Positions 31,267 to 40,932 of a stretch of 64,000 nucleotides of DNA are shown in pieces. This DNA is from Leptodactylus fallax. Taxonomy: Eukaryota; Chordata; Amphibia; Anura; Leptodactylidae. A model generated the notes under the pieces. The model saw only the letters and a program-made list of their open reading frames with translations. It ran no database searches and had not been told where the DNA came from. A program made the position numbers and the translations under genes. Numbering within the stretch: position 1 is the stretch's first letter; the number at the start of each line of letters is the position of its first letter. The DNA lies in the NCBI GenBank assembly GCA_947044405.1, contig CAMRHE010000054.1, positions 2,108,001 to 2,172,000 on the forward strand, written 5' to 3'.

Positions 31267-32895
31267 CAGTACAGACCAAAAGTTTGGACACAACTTCTCA
31301 TTCCAAGAGTTTTCTGTATTTTCATGACTATAAAAATTGTAGATTCACACTGAAAGCATCAAAACTATGAATTAACACACGTGGAATTATATACTTAACA
31401 AAAAAGTGTGAAACGACTGAAAATATGTCTGATATTCTAGGTTCTTCAAAGTAGCCACCTTTTGCATTGATTACTGCTTTGCACGCTCTTGGCATTGTCT
31501 TGATGAGCTTCAAGAGGTAGTCACCTGAAATGGTTTTCACTTCACAGGTGTGCCCTGTCAGGTTTAATAAGTGGGATTTCTTGCCTTATAAATGGGGTTG
31601 GGACCATCAGTTGTGTTGTTCAGAAGTCAGGTGGATACACAGCTGATAGTCCTACTGAATGGAGTGTTAGAATTTGTATTATGGCAAGAAAAAAGCAGCT
31701 AAGTAAAGAAAAACAAGTGGCCATCATTACTTTAAGAAATGAAGGTCAGTCAGTCCGAAAAATTGGGAAAACTTTGAAAGTGTCCCCAAGTGCAGTGGCC
31801 AAAACCATCAAGCGCTACACAGAAACTGGCTCACATGAGGACCGCCCCAGGAAAGGAAGACCAAGAGTCACCTCTGCTGCAGAGGATAAGTTCATCCGAG
31901 TCACCAGCTTAGAAATCGTAGGTTAACAGCAGCTCAGATTAGAGACCAGGTCAATGCCACACAGAGTTCTAGCAGCAGACACATCTCTACAACAACTGTT
32001 AAGAGGAGACTGTGTGCAGCAGGCCTTCATGGTAAAATAGCTGCTAGGAAACCACTGCTAAGGACAGGCAACAAGCAGAAGAGACATGTTTGGGCTAAAG
32101 AACACAAGGAATGGACATTAGACCTGTGGAAATCTGTGCTTTGGTCTGTTGAGTCCAAATTTGAGATCTTTGGTTCCAACCACTGTGTCTTTGTGCGACG
32201 CAGAAAAGGTGAACGAATGGACTCTACATGCCTGGTTCCCACCGTGAAGCATGGAGGAGGAGGTGTGATGGTGTGAGGGTGCTTTGCTGGTGACACTGTT
32301 GGGGATTTATTCAAAATTGAAGGAATACTGAACCAGCATGGTTACCACAGCATCTTGCAGCGGCATGCTATTCCATCCGGTTTGCGTTTAGTTGGACCAT
32401 CATTTATTTTTCAACAGGACAATGACCCCAAACACACCTCCAGACTGTGTAAGGGCTATTTGACCAAGAAGGAGAGTGATGGAGTGCTACGCCAGATGAC
32501 CTGGCCTCCACAGTCATCAGACCTGAACCCAATCGAGATGGTTTGGGGTGAGCTGGACCGCAGAGTGAAGGCAAAAGGGCCAACAAGTGCTAAGCATCTC
32601 TGGGAACTCCTTCAAGACTGTTGGAAGACCATTTCAGGTGACTACCTCTTGAAGCTCATCAAGAGAATGCCAAGAGTGTGCAAAGCAGTAATCAAAGCAA
32701 AAGGTGGCTACTTTGAAGAACCTAGAATATAAGATATATTTTCAGTTGTTTCACACTTTCTTGTTAAGTATATAATTCCACATGTGTTAATTCATAGTTT
32801 TAATGCCTTCAGTGTGACTCTACAATTTTTATAGTCATGAAAATACAGAAAACTCTTGGAATGAGAAGTTGTGTCCAAACTTTTGGTCTGTACTA
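31267..32895 (+). mobile_element. Tc1-like transposon, DD38E type, copy B
   Basis: TA flanks both ends (31265-31266 and 32896-32897). The left end is CAGTACAGACC; the right end has its last base changed (GTACTA instead of GTACTG). The long inverted repeats (about 268 bp) are present on both sides. It is inserted in the non-coding part of a Penelope-like element. Confidence 0.93.
31681..32732 (+). pseudogene. Tc1-like transposase (DD38E), three inactivating lesions
   Basis: The ATG at 31681 begins MARKKQLSKEKQVAI. A one-base deletion in 'accagcttagaaatcg' (about 31906-31912; copy C has 'accagcctcagaaatcg') shifts the frame. The first catalytic Asp is replaced by Val (WSVES, codon GTT at 32148-32150). 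A Trp codon has become TGA at 32274-32276 within MVWGCF. The remaining frame (QQDND, SSDLNPIE, then the FEEPRI terminus) is open to 32732. This copy is clearly dead. Confidence 0.95.
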
Positions 32896-33462
32896 TACAT
32901 TAAACATAAAGGACAACACTCAGACAAACAAAAACATAAACGTGCAAAAAGAAAGCAGTGAAAGTGCATAAAGAACACAAATACTATAATGACATAACAA
33001 CAATAATACATAAAAATATATATATATATATTTTATTTTATTTTTGTATAAAATGTGTATTAAACATATGTGTAAAAAAATGAATATGTAAAGATAAAAA
33101 TAACTAGTAAATAAATGAAATAACACTTATATTGCACCAATAAAGTGTATTAAAGTGAGTAGATAACAATATAAATAAAAGAAGTATAAAAAGTGAGCAA
33201 TAATTAAGTGTGTATGTACTGCAAAATGTACACTGTACTAATAAGTAGTAACCGATAAATACCACTACAAGAAAATTCTGTATATGTGCAAACCAAAAAT
33301 GGAGCCACAACATTATTAGCATATCATAAAATATTGCTATATATGAGCGCCATAAGAGCAAGATCGCCACAGAGAAGATACAAATCCGCATCTTCAAAAA
33401 CTCTTTGCAGTAAAATAAACGCTATGAAACCTATACAAAGCAAAAAAAAAAAAATATATAAA

Positions 33463-34187
33463 TCACAAGAAAATATGTATATAAACAAACCTCCACAGCA
33501 AACCAATTGAACAATAATAAATCCAAAGGGTCAGGAGACTGATCCCACCATTAAAAAATGGGGAAAAGCTAATCATTTCATTAAGGCTTTTGGGGCCTAT
33601 TGGCTGTAAAGTTATGATCCATTTACACTCTCTCTGAGCAAGGATTCTTTTTATATTGCCCCCTCTACTTCCCAATGATACTTTATCAATATCTCTAAAT
33701 TTTAATAATCTCCAATTACCTTGGTGGAATTCTCTAAAATGGCATGGAATAGGCTTCAAATTTTGGAGTTTTTCAGGGTCTTGGATCTTCATTGCATTTT
33801 TAATATCTCTTATATGTTCCAGAATATGAACACGAAGTTCACGTGACGTAAGACCAACATTTATCAATTGACATGGACATATTGCATAGTAGACAACAGC
33901 CGTTGTTCTACAGATGATGTGATGAACTATTTGAAATTCTCTGTTGCCTGTTGCCTTTGTTTGTTTTTCTATCAAGGAACAAGTGCCACAATCCCCACAA
34001 GGATATGATCCCCATTTAGGACCCTGTGAACCAAAAATGAATTTGGTAGATGGTGCAACACAGTGGCTTTTAACCAATATATCCCTAAGGTTACTTGATC
34101 TCCTAGGAGTCACAGAGGGATGGTGCACAGTTGCCCTACTAATATCCTCATCAGTATGTAATATGGGCCAAAATCGTGCCAAAATAG
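33463..34187 (-). pseudogene. Penelope-like protein, GIY-YIG endonuclease part
   Basis: The minus-strand frame covers the C-terminal part of a Penelope-like retroelement protein. It shows RRSSNLRDILVKSH, a Cys-rich CGDCGTCS segment, then VVYYAICPCQLINVGLTSRELRVHILEHIRDI. The last matches the GIY-YIG nuclease core; here the second motif reads NVG where YVG is usual, and the Arg and His of the helix are kept. The SLGSRGGNIKRILAQRECKWI segment near the end is also typical. The reverse transcriptase is missing because the element is 5'-truncated at 34190. The endonuclease nicks the target for reverse transcription in active relatives; this copy cannot act alone. Confidence 0.85.
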
Positions 34188-34839
34188 ATCCCCTTAGTTG
34201 GCATGGCCCGGCAGCAGGCCCTGTACCCTCACCTGTCCTCAACCTGCCTCTGTCCTTTTCTGGTCCCTCAGCTAGAGTACTACTCTATGCTGTGGGCTCA
34301 GATCCACTATACAGTAAGGAGGAGGTACTAGAGGACAGTCAGCAGCTACTGTTCAGCCAAGATCTGGAGGAGACATCTGCCGCTTTCTCTGGTAGACGGG
34401 CAAGTAGTAATGAGGAGAGTGGCGTGGGAGGTGATGTTGAGGAGGACATCAGTGACCTGCAGACAGTAGTCGATGACGATGTAGCCAATCATAATTGGAA
34501 GCCAGGTGACAAAGGGGCTTCATCATTATCAGGGGAAGAGGGTTGTAGCTTGTGCATGAGGCAGCGGGGGAGTCAGCAGGGTAGCAGCAGTGGGAGGTCA
34601 GGAGCCAAACTTGCCTGGGGTAGACCACTCGCTTCACAGCAGCCTACCTGCAGGGGTTCATGGAGGCAGTGGCAGTAGCAGTCAGTTACTGCGGAGTGTT
34701 GGGGGTAAAATCACCTACTCAAAGGTGTGGCAGTTTTTTGTTAAGCCGCCGGGAGAGGTGAAAATGGCCATATGTTCAATCTGTGGGTAGAAGGTGAAGC
34801 GTGGCCAGGGTGCCAATGTTGGCACCACAGCCCTATGTC

Positions 34840-36410
34840 ACTGTATGGCCTCCTCACGCTGCTGCCACCTTATCACTCTGCCACTGGGTCACTATATGAC
34901 CTCCTAAGGCTGTTGCTACCTACACATTATATCACCTTGCCACTCTGTGGCCTACTCACGCTGCTGCCACCTCCACCTCTGCCACTTGGTCACTGTATGT
35001 TCTCCTCATGCTTCTGCGACCTCCTCACTCTGCTTCTGGGTGACTGTATGGCCTTCTGACGCTGCTGCCACCTCCTCACTCTGCCACTGGGTCACTGTAT
35101 GGCCTCCTAAGGCTGTGGCTACCTACACATTATATCACCTTGCCCCTCTGTGGCCTACTCACGCTGCTGCCACCTCCACACTCTGCCACTGGGTCACTAT
35201 ATGGCCTCCTAAGGCTGTTGCTACCTACACATTATATCACCTTGCCACTCTGTGGCCTACTCACGCTGCTGCCACCTCAGCACTCTGCCAGTGGGTGACT
35301 GTATGCCCTCTGCATGCTGCTGCCACCTCCTCACTCTCCCACTGGGTCACTATATGGCCTCCTAAGGCTGTTGGCACTGGGTCACTGAATGGCCTCCTAA
35401 GGCTGCTGACACCTCCACAATGTCACTGGGTCACTGTATGTCCTCCTCATGCCGCTTCCACTGGGTCACTCTGTATACTCCTTATGCTGCTGCTACTGGG
35501 TCACTGTATGTCCGTCTCATGTCGCTGCCACTGGGTCACTGTATGCCCTCCTCATGCCGCTGCCATCAGGTCACTGTATGGCCTCCTCATGCTGCTGCCA
35601 ACTTCACATTATGTTGCTTTGCCACTGTGTGTCCTTCTCATGCTGCTGCCAACTCCACATGGTCGCCTTGTCACCGGAAACTTGGTCAGGTGACGCCACT
35701 TCTGCCTCCACTTTTTAATGCCATTGGTTCTGCACTGTTCCTCAGCCTCCTCTGCAGGAACAATTCCCAGTGCTCCTCCAGCATACCACATGTGCAGGAC
35801 ACAGCAGTGTCACGCTGTTCTACACTTCGTTTGCCTGGGCGAACAAAGTCACACAGGGGAGCAACTGGTTCACTGTATGTCCTCCTCATGCTGCTTCCAC
35901 TGGGTCACTCTGTATACTTCTCATGCCGCTGACACTGGGTCACTGTATGCCCTACTCATGCCGCTGCCACCGGGTCACTGTATGCACTCCTCATGCTTCT
36001 GCCAACTTCACATTATGTTGCCTTGCCACTCTGTGTCCTTCTCATGCTGCTGCCAACTCCACATTGGTGCCTTGTCACCAGCAACTGGGCCAGGTGACGC
36101 CACTTCCACCTCCACGTTCTCATGCCGTTGGTCCTGCAACAATGTTCACCTCATCCTCCACTGTTTCCTCAGCCTCCACTGCAGGGACAATTCACAGTGT
36201 TCTTCCAGCATACCACATGTGCAGGGCACAGTGGTGTTACGCTGTTCTACACCTCGTTTGCCTGGGCGAACAAAGTCACACAGGGGAGGAAATGGGTCAC
36301 TGTATGTCCTCCTCATGCTGCTGCCACCTCCACATTATGTCGCCTTGCCACTCTGTGACCTCCTGATGCTGCTGCCAACGCCACATTGTCGCCTTGTCAC
36401 TCGGTAGACA
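34840..36410 (+). repeat. 35-bp minisatellite, open in all three forward frames
   Basis: The unit is of the form 'ctgggtcactgtatgtcctcctcatgctgctgcca', 35 bp where I counted several neighbours near 35460-35600, interspersed with variants that add 'acctccacattatgtcgccttgccactctgtgg'. Two longer blocks, about 35690-35870 and 36094-36290, repeat 'accacatgtgcagg...cacagt...tgcctgggcgaacaaagtcacacagggga'. The unit lacks stops in each forward frame, so open frames of up to 248 codons arise (34947-35693, 35718-36407). Their translations cycle through three peptides (LGHCMSSSC, HWVTVCPPHAA, TGSLYVLLML). I regard these frames as by-products of the repeat. Confidence 0.85.
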
Positions 36411-36836
36411 TCTATGTGGAATTGGCAGGTGTAAAAGGAGTGCCCTCTTTCACGCTACAGTAGGATGTTGGGCCTCTGCACGGTTCTTTCTACCTGGCAC
36501 TAACATGGACCTGTAAGGCTGAGTTCACACTTGAGTTAGTTGGTCAGTTTTGGCTCCATAACTGGCCAAATAAGTGACGTGTGAAGTGGTTCTAAGAGAG
36601 ACGCCTGTCATGTGCGTGTCATACTGACTCACAGTATTGTTTGACTACCACAGTAGGCTCCCTATGCGTGTTACTGCAAGGCACAGTGTTCTACACCACT
36701 ATACAGGCTCTCTGAAGCCAGGAAATAGGTGTTTTTTAGCGATATTCATCACAAATTAATTCGGACCGAAGCAAATTTTTTTGGAAATTCAAATCGAACT
36801 CCAGAATCGAACTTTTGAGAAATTTGCTCATCTCTA
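36411..36836 (+). other. 3' terminal region of the hAT composite
   Basis: Non-coding sequence between the minisatellite and the right inverted terminus. No domain is seen. Confidence 0.5.
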
Positions 36837-37117
36837 ACTACAATCATTGACAACTTTATGAAAACATTTGACAACTTACGATAGGACACATTTACCATAA
36901 TATTTACTACTATATAATATAATAAACTACTATCTGTTTCCATAGATACCAATGTCTAATATTAATAATATATCTGCAAATAAGGATTTTATAGCTTTCT
37001 TCAGGAGATACTCAGCATTTTGTAATATTTGTTATATCTTCTTCTCCTTATGTCCAACAGCAGCATAATATGGGGTATTTCTGCCCCTGTGTGTTGGTAG
37101 GACAGGCAGAACTTTTA

Positions 37118-38711
37118 ATTCCAAGAGTTTTCTGTATTTTCATGACTATAAAAATTGTAGATTCACACTGAAGGCATCAAAACTATGAATTAACACATGT
37201 GGAATTATATACTTAACAAAAAAGTGTGAAACAACTGAAAATATGTCTTATATTCTAGGTTCTTCAAAGTAGCCACCTTTTGCTTTGATTACTGCTTTGC
37301 ACACTCTTGGCATTCTCTTGATGAGCTTCAAGAGCTAGTCACCTGAAATGGTTTTCTCTTCACAGGTGTGCCCTGTCAGGTTTAATAAGTGGGATTTATT
37401 GCCTTATAAATGGGGTTGGGACCATCAGTTGTGTTGTTCAGAAGTCAGGTGGATACTCAGCTGATAGTCCTACTGAATGGAGTGTTAGAATTTGTATTAT
37501 GGCAAGAAAAAAGCAGCTAAGTAAAGAAAAACGAGTGGCCATCATTACTTTAAGAAATGAAGGTCAGTCAGTCCGAAAAATTGGGAAAACTTTGAAAGTG
37601 TCCCCAAGTGCAGTGGCCAAAACCATCAAGCGCTACAAAGAAACTGGCTCACATGAGGACCGCCCCAGGAAAGGAAGACCAAGAGTCACCTCTGCTGCGG
37701 AGGATAAGTTCATCCGAGTCACCAGCCTCAGAAATCGCAGGTTAACAGCAGCTCAAATTAGAGACCAGGTCAATGCCACACAGAGTTCTAGCAGCAGACA
37801 CATCTCTACAATAACTGTTAAGAGGAGACTGTGTGCAGCAGGCCTTCATGGTAAAATAGCTGCTAGGAAACCACTGCTAAGGACAGGCAACAAGCAGAAG
37901 AGACTTGTTTGGGCTAAAGAACACAAGGAATGGACATTAGACCTGTGGAAATCTGTGCTTTGGTCTGATGAGTCCAAATTTGAGATCTTTGGTTCCAACC
38001 ACCGTGTCTTTGTGCGACGCAGAAAAGGTGAACTAATGGACTTTACATGCCTGGTTCCCACCGTGAAGCATGGAGGAGGAGGTGTGATGGTGTGGGGGTG
38101 CTTTGCTGGTGACACTGTTGGGGATTTATTCAAAATTGAAGGAATACTGAACCAGCATGGTTACCACAGCATCTTGCAGCGGCATGCTATTCCATCCGGT
38201 TTGCGTTTAGTTGGGCCATCATTTATTTTTCAACAGGATATTGACCCCAAACACACCTCCAGACTGTGTAAGGGCTATTTGACCAAGAAGGAGAGTGATG
38301 GGGTGCTACGCCAGATGACCTGGCCTCCACAGTCACCAGACCTGAACCCAATCGAGATGGTTAGGGGTGAGCTGGACCGCAGAGTGAAGGCAAAAGGGCC
38401 AACAAGTGCAAAGCATCTCTGGGAACTCCTTCAAGACTGTTGGAAGACTATTTCAGGTGACTACCTCTTGAAGCTCATCAAGAGAATGCCAAGAGTGTGC
38501 AAAGCAGTAATCAAAGCAAAAGGTGGCTACTTTGAAGAACCTAGAATATAAGACATATTTTCAGTTGTTTCACACTTTTTTAAGTATATAATTCCACATG
38601 TGTTAATTCATAGTTTTGATGCCTTCAGTGTGAATCTACAATTTTTATAGTCATGAAAATATAGAAAACTCTTGGAATGAGAAGGTGTGTCCAAACTTTT
38701 GGTCTGTACTG
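37118..38711 (+). mobile_element. Tc1-like transposon, DD38E type, copy C
   Basis: The left inverted repeat lacks its first ~34 bp and begins at 'attccaagagttttctg'. The right end is complete (GGTCTGTACTG, then TA at 38712-38713). The element sits in the DIRS terminal repeat. Without its left terminus it should not be mobile, although its transposase frame is intact. Confidence 0.93.
37499..38551 (+). CDS. Tc1-like transposase, DD38E, intact reading frame
   Basis: The ATG at 37499 (MARKKQLSKEKRVAI) opens a 350-residue frame ending GGYFEEPRI, the normal length for Tc1 transposases. Residues 1-115 hold the two helix-turn-helix units, separated by the GRPRVTS linker near residue 59. Catalytic residues are D157 (WSDES), D247 (FQQDID) and E286 (SPDLNPIE), with 38 residues between the last two. 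Compared with copies A and B, the residue after the second Asp is Ile where Asn is usual, and EMVW is EMVR, so activity may be reduced. The last ~34 codons overlap the right inverted repeat. The truncated left repeat means this copy could at most act in trans on relatives. Confidence 0.9.
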   Translation: MARKKQLSKEKRVAIITLRNEGQSVRKIGKTLKVSPSAVAKTIKRYKETGSHEDRPRKGRPRVTSAAEDKFIRVTSLRNRRLTAAQIRDQVNATQSSSSRHISTITVKRRLCAAGLHGKIAARKPLLRTGNKQKRLVWAKEHKEWTLDLWKSVLWSDESKFEIFGSNHRVFVRRRKGELMDFTCLVPTVKHGGGGVMVWGCFAGDTVGDLFKIEGILNQHGYHSILQRHAIPSGLRLVGPSFIFQQDIDPKHTSRLCKGYLTKKESDGVLRQMTWPPQSPDLNPIEMVRGELDRRVKAKGPTSAKHLWELLQDCWKTISGDYLLKLIKRMPRVCKAVIKAKGGYFEEPRI

Positions 38712-38713
38712 TA

Positions 38714-39527
38714 ATTAAATTAAGCTATATACCCCTATAAGAGGTGAGAGAGACCTTCCCCCATCGTGTTTTTTTCTGTCCTGTGCATGGACAGGTGGGG
38801 GAGGTATTTCTTACCTCCCTGGTAGAAGCTACTTACCTTAGGTGGCTTCTTGTTCCTTCCTTCATCTTTCCTCGTGCTCCTCTGTGCTAAGCTTCAGAGC
38901 AGTCCCGTCTGGGCTTGCTTCGGCAACCACTCGGCTCCGGTGATATCCACGTCAGGAATATTACTTTCCTGTTTCCCTTCTATTTCGTGATCGGGTGATC
39001 ACAAAATGTCTCCTTGGGGCTGACATCCCCTACCCTGTCCGGAGCTCTCTCAGCTCCCGTACCTGTTTTTCGCCGAAACATTTCTATGGTAAGTATGTTT
39101 CTGGCCAGCGTATATTCCTGGTGCACCCACTTCACTTCCGGTTCTTAGATCGCGAGGAAAGAGGGTAAAGGTATTATCTCCGCAATCTTTTCTTTTATTT
39201 CTTAGAAGCATTAGCTTCTTTACTGTGTTTAAGATTCTAGCAATGAGGTTACAGCATACCATCTTCTTTTGTAACCTGCTAAGGAATCTGCCGTTACTCC
39301 TCCTACTTAGACCCTCCTCCTCCTTTCATTCCCTATTTAGTCCAGGTACACAGGCTTAGCAGTGAGCTTGTCTTTTTGATCAAGTACTTTGCTGTCTGTT
39401 CGTGTGCACGGTTGTGCTACTGTGTTTTTCAGCTCCTACGGAATTGCTTTAAGTTTTAAAGCAACATGGTAATTTCAAAAAAAAAAAAAATGCTTTTGCA
39501 TTTTAACTTTTTTTTTCTCTCTTTTAG
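38714..39527 (+). other. DIRS 5' terminal repeat remainder and leader
   Basis: Non-coding sequence between the Tc1 insertion and the gag-like frame. Its first ~80 bp belong to the terminal repeat. A pyrimidine-rich 'ctctcttttag' directly precedes the ATG at 39528 and resembles a splice acceptor. No gene is seen on either strand. Confidence 0.5.
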
Positions 39528-40710
39528 ATGTCTTCCTCTCCTTCTGAGGGCGAGGATGTGCCCAGAAGAAAGAGTTCCGCCAAGCGCAAGCATCTCACTT
39601 GCAAAGATTGTGATACTCCTCCTCCTGAGGAACCTTCTATTCGGGACTTCATTTCCTGGGTAAAAGCATATGTGGAAGACTCTATGAAAGAGATCAAAGA
39701 TTTGATCTCTCAAATTGCCAAAAGACCACGTATTGACAGCCAGTCTTACTCCGTGGATCCTTACGAGGTGGATTTCCATCTCCTGGACGAAACTCATTCT
39801 TCTGACGATGATATTGAGGGGCTTAGCAGTCCTCTCTTTCCTTTAGAGAAAATACCAAAACTGCTTAAGCCCATCCAGCCAGGCAATCGTGACGTTGACT
39901 CAGGGGAAGCTTCATGTTCCACCCAAGGCCAAGGGCCTTCCAAGTGGTTCCTACACTTGAGAAAGCTATGGTTATAGAGTGGAAGCGTCCAGAGAAGCCT
40001 TTTTTTCCTATCCAGGAGGTTTAGGACCCTCTTTCCCATTTCCGAGATTCAGCAGGATCGCTGGGGTCCCCCACCCAAGATGGAAATGGCTGTAGCCAAA
40101 TTGTCTCGTCGTACTGTCGTTCCTGCGGATGAGGGCTCTAATTTACAGGATCCCATGGAAATTCACATCGAATGTATTCTCAGGGGGGCCTACTCTGTCA
40201 CCCCGGCCCAGACCTCTGTGGGGATCGCCACAAATGAGGTGGCAAATAAGTTGCGAGCTGACCTCTCTAAACTTGAAAAAGACATTGATTCTAGAGTCTC
40301 CAGAGATAACCTCTTGTCTTTTTTGAGTTCTGTTATTCTGGCAGCCGACTTTCTGGTTGAAGCTTTGCTCCATCATGTGAAATTGGCCACCAAGTCCATG
40401 GCTCTTTCCACGACCGCTAGAAGGCCCCTTTAGCTGAAGCCTTGGAGGAAGAATTACACCTCTAAGTATAACATTTGTTCCCTCCCCTTTGAGCCGGGCA
40501 GGCTCTTTGGTAAGGGGCTCGATGACATCATGGAAGACCTAGCAGATAAGATGGGGAAGTGCCTTCCCCAGTCTTTTAGAGGCAGGCCTAGACCCTTTGG
40601 TCATGGCAGAGGGTTCCATCGCCAACCCCAATTCAGACCTCAGTTTCAGAGTCATTCAGGATATCAGGCAAGAGGCTCTGGTCGCGGGCTCCCCGGAGTG
40701 GGGGAGAAGC
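39528..40710 (+). pseudogene. DIRS gag-like region, frameshifted
   Basis: The ATG at 39528 starts MSSSPSEGEDVPRRKSSAKR, an acidic and basic low-complexity N-terminus with a short Cys segment (LTCKDCD), open to 39977. A second frame (40080-40433) continues with KMEMAVAKLSRRTVVP, DPMEIHIECILRGAYSVT and EKDIDSRVSRDNLLSFLSS. The DPME...R motif is typical of DIRS gag proteins. A third piece (about 40500-40724) has the RGRPRPFGHGRGFHRQPQF basic tail. At least two frame changes separate them, so no full protein can be made. The role in active elements is a nucleic-acid-binding coat protein. Confidence 0.7.
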
Positions 40711-40932
40711 AGCCTGATTTTTGACAGTTTCAGTGTACTGTACCTTCCTCACTAGAGTCCTTACTGGTTGGAGGTCGTCTCTCCTATTTTCTCCCCATTT
40801 GGCAAGAGTCCATAGATTTTTGTTCCCTCCCTCGGGACAGGTTTATAAAGATCCCTCTCTGTCTGCTCCAAAACAGTTGCTAGAGAGATCTATTCAGAAT
40901 ATCTCAACAAGGGTGCCTTGGAACCGATTCCC

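Larger units (their letters stand above)
30328..34190 (-). mobile_element. Penelope-like element, 5'-truncated, nested in the hAT frame
   Basis: The insertion is bracketed by CCCTTA at 30322-30327 and 34191-34196. On the minus strand it begins with the linker and GIY-YIG region of a Penelope-like protein and lacks the reverse transcriptase core. Its 3' non-coding part includes 'ctgaggaagctatcacgaaac' (complement of about 30852-30872), the kind of CTGANGA...GAAAC segment found in amphibian Penelope-like terminal repeats. A DD38E Tc1 copy sits inside it (31267-32895). Subtracting that, about 2.2 kb of the element remains. Confidence 0.8.
30063..34846 (+). pseudogene. hAT-associated frame with BED zinc-finger segment, interrupted
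   Basis: The frame opens at the ATG at 30063 (MSHRKARGHAQG, basic and Gly/Arg/Ser-rich) and stays open to the Penelope-like insertion at 30328. If the insertion and one copy of the CCCTTA target repeat are ignored, the same frame continues at 34197 with Ser/Glu-rich, low-complexity sequence to a stop at 34676-34678. In a second frame, about 34690-34790 encodes YSKVWQFFV...MAICSICG, the start of a BED zinc finger with its Cys-x2-Cys pair. A TAG stop follows at 34788-34790, then VKRGQGANVGTTAL. The His pair and the transposase body are missing and replaced by the minisatellite. The residues show no known catalytic domain, so its role is unknown beyond probable DNA binding. Confidence 0.7.
28971..36836 (+). 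mobile_element. hAT-type composite element with perfect 8-bp target duplication
   Basis: The ends are TAGAGATGAGTGAATCGAAG at 28971 and '...aatttgctcatctcta' at 36836, the same inverted termini as the MITE at 14711-15119. ACTACAAT flanks both sides exactly (28963-28970 and 36837-36844). The 7866 bp hold, in order: a leader with degenerate ~150-bp repeats, a broken BED-finger reading frame, a Penelope-like insertion carrying a Tc1 insertion, a 35-bp minisatellite, and a 3' terminal region. No hAT catalytic domain is visible, so it is a non-autonomous or degenerate member that would have needed transposase from elsewhere. The terminal repeats, 8-bp duplication and BED finger together support the hAT call. 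Confidence 0.85.

Noticed and set aside
31328..31540. Minus-strand frame encoding a transposase C-terminus
   Set aside because: It is the inverted duplicate of the coding end within the left inverted repeat of Tc1 copy B, not a separate gene.
33944..34190. Plus-strand N-terminal part of a 244-codon frame
   Set aside because: This part is antisense to the Penelope-like GIY-YIG frame. Only the part after 34196 belongs to the hAT frame.
34947..36407. Long open frames (up to 248 codons) in several overlapping frames
   Set aside because: They arise from the 35-bp minisatellite, which has no stop in any forward frame. The peptides are repetitive and have no domain. I keep the observation as a repeat property, not as genes.
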